In this document: positions 8,314 to 16,861 of the stretch, in pieces
Layout of the letters: every line of letters begins with the position of its first letter
Numbering within the stretch: the stretch's first letter is position 1
NCBI RefSeq assembly: GCF_004146235.1
Contig: NZ_SELO01000017.1
Span: 1-64,000, forward strand
Direction: 5' to 3'
Length of the DNA: 64,000 nucleotides
Source: Tropicimonas sp. IMCC6043
GTDB taxonomy: Bacteria; Pseudomonadota; Alphaproteobacteria; Rhodobacterales; Rhodobacteraceae
Program-made: the position numbers and the translations under genes
The notes under the pieces: generated by a model
What the model was told of the DNA's origin: nothing
Database searches by the model: none
The model's input: only the letters and a program-made list of their open reading frames with translations

Positions 8314-8820
8314 ATGGCAAGGGAGATCGACCGGCAGATCATCCGCGATCTGCGTGAGAACGGGGTAAATTTCGTCACCACCGTGCCCTGCAAGCAACTG
8401 GCCGGCCTGATCGAGGTGCTGGGGGACACAGACACGATCCGGCATGTGCCCTGTACGCGTGAGGACGAGGGCATGGGGCTCTGCGCCGGAGCTTACATGG
8501 GTGGGATGCGCCCGCTCATCATGATGCAGAACACCGCGCTCGGCGTGACCCTCAACGCGCTGGCGACGTTGATCCAGTATTACCAGATCCCGCTGCCGAT
8601 GCTGATCTCCTATCGCGGCGAGGTCGGCGAGCCGGTGGCCTGCCAGGTCGAAATGGCGCTGCACACCAAGGCGCTGCTGGCGCAACTGCACATCCCGACC
8701 TACCACTTCCACAACGTGGCGCAGGCCGACGAGCTTCCCGGCATCCTCGATCATTGCCAGATGTGTCGCAAGCCGGTCGCGGTGCTGACTGACGCCAGTT
8801 TCTGGGGGAGCGCAACATGA
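8314..8820 (+). CDS. comD: sulfopyruvate decarboxylase, alpha subunit
   Basis: This 168-residue protein is the pyrimidine-binding half of a split thiamine-diphosphate decarboxylase. The motif TREDEGMGLCAGAYMGG at residues 48-64 supplies the glutamate that activates the cofactor. QNTALG and PLPMLISYRGE follow as in ComD. A GAGGAGG ribosome binding site precedes the ATG at 8314. Its 4-base overlap with the next gene shows translational coupling of the two subunits. ComDE decarboxylates 3-sulfopyruvate to sulfoacetaldehyde. Phosphonopyruvate decarboxylase is related but usually one chain of about 380 residues, and no PEP mutase gene is nearby. Confidence 0.87.
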   Translation: MAREIDRQIIRDLRENGVNFVTTVPCKQLAGLIEVLGDTDTIRHVPCTREDEGMGLCAGAYMGGMRPLIMMQNTALGVTLNALATLIQYYQIPLPMLISYRGEVGEPVACQVEMALHTKALLAQLHIPTYHFHNVAQADELPGILDHCQMCRKPVAVLTDASFWGSAT

Positions 8821-9371
8821 TCCGCTACGACCTTCTGAAAGAGCTGAAACCGATCCTTTCGGATCACCTCGTGGTCTGCAATATCGGCGCGCCGAGCCAG
8901 GAACTGCACGAGATCGACGACCAGCCTTCGAATTTCTACATGCTCGGCACGATGGGGCTGGCATCCTCGATCGGCCTCGGACTGTCGATTGCGACGGAGA
9001 AGAAAGTCGTCGTGATCGACGGCGACGGCTCGGTCCTGACCAATATGGGGAGCCTGGCTACCATCGGGAACAATCCGCAGCCGAATCTCGTTGTCTTGAT
9101 CGTCGACAATGGCAGCTACGGCTCGACCGGCGACCAGCCGACCTATACCGGCGGGCGCACCTCGCTTGCCGGCGTGGCGGAAGCCTGCGGTTGTGACACC
9201 GTCATCGAGTGTCCGGCGGACCAGACTCCCGACATCCTGCGGAACGCGCTCGCAGCCGACCGGATGACAGTCATCATCTCGAGATGCGACAGCGGAAACC
9301 GGAAATGTCCGGTCATTTCCATGAATCCAATCTCAATTCGCGAGCGGTTCATGGCGGAAGTCGCCAGGTAA
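8817..9371 (+). CDS. comE: sulfopyruvate decarboxylase, beta subunit
   Basis: This 184-residue protein is the diphosphate-binding half of the enzyme. The thiamine-diphosphate and Mg motif begins at GDGS (residues 69-72) and closes at VDNGSYGSTGDQ (from residue 96). The segment GTMGLASSIGLGLSIA is typical of the family. It is the last gene of the plus-strand cluster; the next gene lies on the other strand after 27 bases. Sulfoacetaldehyde made here would normally be taken by Xsc to acetyl phosphate and sulfite, but xsc is not in the window. The pairing of two small subunits strongly favours sulfopyruvate over other 2-keto acids. Confidence 0.88.
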   Translation: MIRYDLLKELKPILSDHLVVCNIGAPSQELHEIDDQPSNFYMLGTMGLASSIGLGLSIATEKKVVVIDGDGSVLTNMGSLATIGNNPQPNLVVLIVDNGSYGSTGDQPTYTGGRTSLAGVAEACGCDTVIECPADQTPDILRNALAADRMTVIISRCDSGNRKCPVISMNPISIRERFMAEVAR

Positions 9372-9398
9372 GCGCACCGGGCAGCGCCGACGACGGCC

Positions 9399-9665
9399 TC
9401 AGTTGACCGGGTCGCCGGCCTCATCCGTCGATCCGGGTGACTCGAGCCGGTCGGCCAGGTCTTCAAGCCTCTGGCCGAGCCGCCGTAACTGGTCCGGTGT
9501 GAGCAGGAATTGCTGCGCCTTCCGTTTCCGAAGGGTGGGTTCAGTGCCGTATTCGATCCGGAGAACGCCCGCGCGCCCCTTGAGCGCCGTTCCGGTCCGG
9601 AACCCGGTCACCGGAAACACCGCGATATCTCCAAGCGGATGGGCATCCCAGTCCTTTTGCGCCAT
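9399..9665 (-). CDS. small conserved-type hypothetical protein
   Basis: This 88-residue protein belongs to no family I recognise. It starts at the ATG at 9665, with GGAGGT just upstream on the minus strand; upstream ATG codons in the same frame lack such a site. The N-terminal half looks like short beta strands. The C-terminal half (TPDQLRRLGQRLEDLADRL) is a likely amphipathic helix. There is no signal peptide or membrane segment. It lies tail to tail with comE and upstream of a larger gene on the same strand. Confidence 0.6.
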   Translation of the reverse strand: MAQKDWDAHPLGDIAVFPVTGFRTGTALKGRAGVLRIEYGTEPTLRKRKAQQFLLTPDQLRRLGQRLEDLADRLESPGSTDEAGDPVN

Positions 9666-9789
9666 CGTGTCGACCTCCATTGTGAGCCGCGACACTGCGA
9701 GCGAAAACCGGCGGCGTCAATGCCGGAAGGACGCGCGCCGCGACGGCGGAGACCGGCCCCCCGGCCAGAGCCGCCCGAGACCGACTGTC

Positions 9790-10773
9790 TCAAGCGCAAT
9801 GCGGTCTCGGAAGAGAGCCCACGCCGCCGGCGCGCACGGACCGCTGCGCAAAGAGGCGGGTCCCCGGCGCGGAGAGGCGGGTTGCACCCAGTTCGACCGC
9901 CCGTGCTCCGCTGCCGAGCTTGAACCGCGCGAGGTCCGGTGCGTCCTCGGTGTCGATCCGGTCGAGATCGAGTCGCACCACGCCCGCACCATGGAGCCAG
10001 CGCATCGCCTCCCAGAGCAGCCGGCGGTGAGCATCTGTCCGGCGTCCCTCCGGTCCGGTCCAGGCGATATGGTAGCTGGCCCCGCGCCCATGCAGCAGGA
10101 AGATCATGCCGGCAATCGGCGCATCTCCGAGATCGGCCGTGAAGAGCCGCGCGGATCGCCCGCGTCCGGCACGGATCCAGGCCATGAGGAAGGCCGTCGG
10201 CAGATTCCGGTAGCCACGGGCGCGGGACTGGCGCGCCTCGGCCCGCAGAAGCCAATGCGCCGGATCGGCCGGCATCGGGCCATGCCAGACCCGGAGATCG
10301 CCGCGTTCGGCCCGGCTCAGCCGGCAGCGCCACTTGCGATGCTGGCCGGCGCGGATCTCTGCCAGCGGACGAGACAGGTCAAGTTCGGCGAGGAAACAGG
10401 GGGTGATTGCGGTCAGCCATCCGCTTTCCGCCATCGGGTCCGCGCCGCCACAGAGCTCGGGTGTCACGCACACCACGCGGTGGTCGCGGCGCAACCGCTC
10501 GAGCAGCGCAGGGAGCCCTGCCCTGCGGCGCTCCGCCGGCTCCTCCGGCGCCCAAACCGGCCCGCGGGATACGAGCGCGGCCTCGCCGAGCAGCGGCCAG
10601 CGGCGCAGCAGGACCTGCACCGCACCGGCCGGCCGCGCGCCCGACAATGCAAGCCATCGCACGCGCGCCCCGAGCGCCGCGCAGGCCGCGCCATAGAGCG
10701 GGTGCTGCTGCAGCGGCGTCACCGCGCCCTCGGGCAGCAGCGGCCGTTCGGTGTCGACCCAGTCGAAATCCAT
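9790..10773 (-). CDS. GNAT/FemAB-like acyltransferase family protein
   Basis: The 327-residue product looks like a FemAB-like or BioF2-like GNAT protein with two acyltransferase-type domains. Support comes from the segment RKWRCRLSRAER near the middle, followed by a region of the type seen in these proteins: APIAGMIFLLHGRGASYHIAW, split here by eye into strands, then RRLLWEAMRWLHGAGVVRLDL. I chose the ATG at 10773, which gives the start MDFDW. The in-frame upstream extension is rich in Arg and looks non-coding. FemAB-like proteins transfer acyl or aminoacyl groups to cell-envelope or lipid acceptors. The acceptor here is unknown. Confidence 0.65.
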   Translation of the reverse strand: MDFDWVDTERPLLPEGAVTPLQQHPLYGAACAALGARVRWLALSGARPAGAVQVLLRRWPLLGEAALVSRGPVWAPEEPAERRRAGLPALLERLRRDHRVVCVTPELCGGADPMAESGWLTAITPCFLAELDLSRPLAEIRAGQHRKWRCRLSRAERGDLRVWHGPMPADPAHWLLRAEARQSRARGYRNLPTAFLMAWIRAGRGRSARLFTADLGDAPIAGMIFLLHGRGASYHIAWTGPEGRRTDAHRRLLWEAMRWLHGAGVVRLDLDRIDTEDAPDLARFKLGSGARAVELGATRLSAPGTRLFAQRSVRAGGVGSLPRPHCA

Positions 10774-10818
10774 GCCCGCATTAACCACGGCGAAACCTAA
10801 GCGCGGGTTAATCGCTGC

Positions 10819-10968
10819 ATGCGACGCACACCGGTCAACGTCATGGGCGTGGTCATTCCCGCTCCGCGGCACAGTTTTCGCGCTGCGCTCTGGTTCGCCT
10901 CGGCGCTTTCGGTGCCGGCGTTCCTTCTGCTCTTTTCCGGAGAGATGCTGATGCGCTGGCTGCTCTGA
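10819..10968 (+). CDS. possible 49-residue membrane protein
   Basis: This short frame begins with ATG at 10819 and encodes 49 residues. A basic N-terminal part is followed by one hydrophobic segment near residues 25-40 (LWFASALSVPAFLLLF) and a basic end. It lies alone between the GNAT-like gene, which is divergent, and mipZ. No clear ribosome binding site supports it. It could be a real single-pass membrane peptide or chance. Confidence 0.4.
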   Translation: MRRTPVNVMGVVIPAPRHSFRAALWFASALSVPAFLLLFSGEMLMRWLL

Positions 10969-11118
10969 ACGGCGTTTTGGCCTTCCCCTCGGCGCCAACC
11001 GGATTTAGATCCTCGTGTCCCGGCACCGGCCACGCAGGGCGACATGGAACCGTCCGGAAAGGGCGGCATGACGCGTCGGGAACAGACCGGGGCCGGCCGG
11101 GCAGACGCAGGAGGCAGC

Positions 11119-11928
11119 GTGGCGCATATCATCGTGGTGGGCAACGAGAAGGGCGGGTCTGGCAAGTCCACGACCTCGATGCATGTGGCCACTGCGCTTG
11201 CGCGGATGGGCCATCGCGTCGGAACGCTCGACCTCGACCTGCGCCAGCAGAGCCTCGGCCGCTATATCGAGAACCGCCGCGCCTTCTGCACCCGCGCCGG
11301 CCACGACCTTGCCATCCCGGCCTACGTCAACCTGCCAGACCTGCCGCCGGAGGCGGTGCCGGACAGCACCAATGTGAACGACCACCGCCTGGGGCTCGCC
11401 ATCCAGATGCTCGAGCCGGAGAGCGACTTCATTCTGATTGACTGCCCCGGCTCGCATACCCGCCTGAGCCAGCTTGCCCATGCAATGGCCGATACGTTGA
11501 TCACGCCGCTGAACGACAGCTTCGTTGATTTCGATCTGCTGGCGCGGACCCGGCCTGAGGACGGGGCGATCCTCGGGCCGTCGGTCTATGCGGAGATGGT
11601 CTGGTCGGCGCGGCAGACCCGCGCCCGCGCCGGGCTTCCGCCAATCGACTGGATCGTGACCCGAAACCGGCTCGGCTCTCAGCAGATGCATAACAAGCGG
11701 AAGGTCGGCGAAGCGCTCGCCAAACTCTCAAAGCGGATCGGCTTCCGGGTCACGCCGGGGTTCAGCGAACGGGTGATCTTCCGAGAGCTCTTCCCGCGCG
11801 GCCTGACCTTGCTGGACCTGCGCGACATCGGCTCGGACAGGCTGAACCTCTCCAACATCGCGGCGCGGCAGGAGGTGCGGGACCTGATCAAGGCGCTCCG
11901 GCTGCCCGGAGTCGCCGTGAAGTTCTGA
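11119..11928 (+). CDS. mipZ: MipZ, ParA-type ATPase placing the division plane
   Basis: This 269-residue protein is a ParA/MinD-superfamily ATPase. The deviant Walker A motif KGGSGKST lies at residues 11-18 and LDLDLRQQS at 37-45. The length and downstream segments, such as LIDCPGSHTRLSQLAH, match MipZ. MipZ forms a gradient from the ParB-bound poles and blocks FtsZ assembly there, restricting division to mid-cell in alphaproteobacteria. I chose the GTG at 11119 because AGGAGG lies 5 bases in front; the ATG at 11044 would add an unconserved tail. Confidence 0.85.
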   Translation: MAHIIVVGNEKGGSGKSTTSMHVATALARMGHRVGTLDLDLRQQSLGRYIENRRAFCTRAGHDLAIPAYVNLPDLPPEAVPDSTNVNDHRLGLAIQMLEPESDFILIDCPGSHTRLSQLAHAMADTLITPLNDSFVDFDLLARTRPEDGAILGPSVYAEMVWSARQTRARAGLPPIDWIVTRNRLGSQQMHNKRKVGEALAKLSKRIGFRVTPGFSERVIFRELFPRGLTLLDLRDIGSDRLNLSNIAARQEVRDLIKALRLPGVAVKF

Positions 11929-11938
11929 GCCTACCTGC

Positions 11939-14367
<2,429 letters not shown>

Positions 14368-14423
14368 GGTCCTGACCCAGCCGGGACGCGCAGCCCCAGC
14401 CATTTGCCACCGTCATCCCATCG

Positions 14424-14449
14424 GCGGGCCCCTCGATCGCGAGGCCCGC
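14424..14449 (+). terminator. possible terminator of trxB
   Basis: A GC-rich hairpin with arms starting GCGGGCC and ending GGCCCGC, and an inner CCTCG/CGAGG pairing with a small bulge, lies 57 bases after the trxB stop. No T-run follows, so it is at best a weak intrinsic terminator. Confidence 0.35.
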
Positions 14450-14603
14450 TGATGCAGGATTCGTTGCGCTCCGCACCGGCGACGGCGTGGAAGCGCGGGC
14501 GGCCGTTGGAAGGCGACGCAGGTGTGGCACGCATGGCCGGATTCTCACGGAGATCACGGTTTCCGGAATTTCTCCTTTCCGGCGGCGACAACGCATGCAA
14601 TAC

Positions 14604-14617
14604 GTTCACGCGTGAAC
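14604..14617. promoter_or_regulatory. perfect 14-bp palindrome, putative operator
   Basis: GTTCACGCGTGAAC is a perfect palindrome ending 16 bases before the start of the regulator-Sat-CysC frame. This position would let a dimeric regulator block transcription. The winged-helix domain encoded at the start of that frame is the obvious candidate to bind it. Confidence 0.5.
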
Positions 14618-14633
14618 ACACTGTGAGTCGCAA

Positions 14634-16715
14634 ATGCCGACCGCCATCGAAAAAATCACCGCACCGGAGGAAGAGGACCTGCTCTTCCGGTTGCTGCGCC
14701 AGCTCGACCGGGAGCCGGAAGCGTCGCAACGCTCGACGGCGGCCGCGCTCGGCATCTCGCTCGGGCGGCTCAACGCGGTGCTTCGCGCGACGGCGGCGGC
14801 CGGTCTTGTGAAGATCACCGAGCGCGCCGGCCCTGACCGGCGGCAGCGCTTTGCCTATTCCATCACCGCGCGCGGCGCGGCCGAACAATCCCGCCTCCGG
14901 GACGAGTTTCTCGCCCGCAAGTTTGCCGAATACGACGCGTTGCACGCGGAACTGACCGGCACCACCAGCGGGCTCACCCCTTCCAAAGCCAGGACGAAAC
15001 CCATGCAGCCAATCCACGCTCCCATCCCGGAACTCTACGTTTCCTACGAAAGCGCCCAGAAACTGAAGGTCGAGGCGGCGGACCTGCCGAGCTGGGACCT
15101 GACCCCGCGCCAGATCTGCGACCTCGAACTGCTGATGAACGGCGGGTTCAACCCGCTCAAAGGCTTTCTCGGACAGGAAGACTACGACAGCGTCGTCGAG
15201 ACCATGCGGCTCGCCGACGGCACGCTTTGGCCCATGCCGATCACGCTGGACATCTCCGAAAGCTTCGCCGCGACCATCGAGGAAGGCCAGGACATCGCGC
15301 TCCGCGACCAGGAGGGCGTGATCCTCGCGATCCTCTCGGTCTCTGACAAGTGGACGCCGAACAAGGCCAACGAGGCCGAGAAGGTCTTCGGCGCCGATGA
15401 CATTGCCCACCCGGCGGTCAACTACCTGCACAATGTCGCGGGGCCCGTCTATCTCGGTGGCCCGATCATCGGCATCCAGCAGCCCGTGCACTACGATTTC
15501 CGCGCCCGCCGCGATACGCCGAACGAGCTGCGCGCCTTCTTCCGCAAGCTCGGCTGGCGCAAGATCGTCGCCTTCCAGACCCGCAACCCGCTGCACCGGG
15601 CGCACCAGGAACTGACCTTCCGGGCGGCCAAGGAGAGCCAGGCCAACCTGCTGATCCACCCCGTCGTCGGCATGACCAAGCCGGGCGATATCGACCATTT
15701 TACCCGCGTCCGCTGCTACGAGGCGGTGCTCGACCAGTATCCCGCTTCAACCACGACGATGAGCCTGCTGAACCTCGCCATGCGGATGGCCGGCCCGCGC
15801 GAGGCGGTCTGGCACGGGCTGATCCGGAAGAACCACGGCGTCACCCATTTCATCGTCGGCCGCGACCACGCCGGCCCGGGCAAGAACTCCGCCGGCGAGG
15901 ACTTCTACGGCCCCTATGACGCTCAGGAGCTCTTCCGCGAATACGAGGCCGAGATCGGCGTCGAGATGCTGCCCTTCAAGCACATGGTCTTTGTCCAGGA
16001 CCGGGCCCAATACGAGCCGGTGGACGAGATCGCCGACAAGGACACGGTGACCATCCTCAACATCTCGGGCACCGAGCTGCGCCGCCGCCTCGCCGAAGGG
16101 CTGGAGATCCCGGACTGGTTCTCCTTTCCCGACGTGGTGGCCGAGCTGCGCCGGACCCGCCCGCCGCGTTCCAAGCAGGGCTTCACCGTGTTCTTCACCG
16201 GCTTCTCCGGCTCCGGCAAGTCGACCATCGCCAATGCGCTGATGGTCAAGCTGATGGAGATGGGCGGCCGGCCGACGACGCTGCTCGACGGCGACATTGT
16301 GCGGAAAAACCTGTCGAGCGAACTGGGCTTCTCCAAGGAGCACCGCGACCTCAACATCCGCCGCATCGGCTACGTCGCCTCCGAGATCACCAAGAACGGC
16401 GGCATCGCAATCTGCGCGCCGATCGCGCCCTACGCGGCCACCCGCCGGGCAGTGCGCGAAGAGATCGAACAGTTCGGTGCCTTCGTCGAGGTGCATGTCG
16501 CCACCTCGATCGAGGAATGCGAACGCCGCGACCGCAAGGGGCTCTACAAGCTCGCCCGCGAAGGCAAGATCAAGGAGTTCACCGGCATCTCGGACCCCTA
16601 TGACGTGCCCGAGTCCCCTGAACTCCGGATCGACACAGAGACCGTCGATGTCGACTATTGCGCCCAGCAGGTTCTGCTCAAACTTGAGAGCCTGGGTCTG
16701 ATCGCGGCGACCTGA
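14634..16715 (+). CDS. sat/cysC: MarR-type winged helix joined in frame to sulfate adenylyltransferase/APS kinase
   Basis: The frame encodes 693 residues. Residues 1-110 resemble the EPS-associated MarR-type regulators (EASQRSTAAALGISLGRLNAVLR, read as EASQR and then GISLG, with FAYSITARG later). From Met124 a standard 570-residue Sat-CysC enzyme follows. It has the ATP sulfurylase motifs QTRNPLHRAHQ and GRDHAGPGKNS, and a C-terminal APS kinase with GFSGSGKST and the LDGD motif. The enzyme makes APS and then PAPS from sulfate. An internal ATG at 15003 has AGGA 8 bases upstream and could give the enzyme alone, so two products are possible. I know of regulators beside this gene but not of a fusion; whether the fused protein exists is inference. 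Confidence 0.85.
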   Translation: MPTAIEKITAPEEEDLLFRLLRQLDREPEASQRSTAAALGISLGRLNAVLRATAAAGLVKITERAGPDRRQRFAYSITARGAAEQSRLRDEFLARKFAEYDALHAELTGTTSGLTPSKARTKPMQPIHAPIPELYVSYESAQKLKVEAADLPSWDLTPRQICDLELLMNGGFNPLKGFLGQEDYDSVVETMRLADGTLWPMPITLDISESFAATIEEGQDIALRDQEGVILAILSVSDKWTPNKANEAEKVFGADDIAHPAVNYLHNVAGPVYLGGPIIGIQQPVHYDFRARRDTPNELRAFFRKLGWRKIVAFQTRNPLHRAHQELTFRAAKESQANLLIHPVVGMTKPGDIDHFTRVRCYEAVLDQYPASTTTMSLLNLAMRMAGPREAVWHGLIRKNHGVTHFIVGRDHAGPGKNSAGEDFYGPYDAQELFREYEAEIGVEMLPFKHMVFVQDRAQYEPVDEIADKDTVTILNISGTELRRRLAEGLEIPDWFSFPDVVAELRRTRPPRSKQGFTVFFTGFSGSGKSTIANALMVKLMEMGGRPTTLLDGDIVRKNLSSELGFSKEHRDLNIRRIGYVASEITKNGGIAICAPIAPYAATRRAVREEIEQFGAFVEVHVATSIEECERRDRKGLYKLAREGKIKEFTGISDPYDVPESPELRIDTETVDVDYCAQQVLLKLESLGLIAAT

Positions 16716-16736
16716 TCGACCGGGATCAACGCAAAG

Positions 16737-16760
16737 CGCCCGCCGCGCAGGCGGCGGGCG
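16737..16760 (+). terminator. hairpin after sat/cysC
   Basis: A perfect 10-bp stem CGCCCGCCGC / GCGGCGGGCG with a GCAG tetraloop lies 22 bases after the Sat-CysC stop. The downstream sequence has only a short ATTT, so termination may be partial. The next gene, hrpB, starts about 100 bases further on and probably has its own promoter. Confidence 0.6.
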
Positions 16761-16861
16761 GTGAATTTCGGAACGGGGCACGCTGCCTCTCCCGCCCGGA
16801 CCCTTTCGGCCGCCCCCGCTTTGCCGCTAGGAAGGCCGGGTCAGGACCGAGACCGCACAGC

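Noticed and set aside
8314-9371. Phosphonopyruvate decarboxylase
   Set aside because: That enzyme is usually a single chain of about 380 residues and would sit with PEP mutase; here two short subunits follow sulfonate-type genes.
14634-16715. Sat-CysC as part of sulfite oxidation downstream of sulfosugar breakdown
   Set aside because: The fused form is an assimilatory enzyme type and no APS reductase or sulfite dehydrogenase is near; the link is only by distance.
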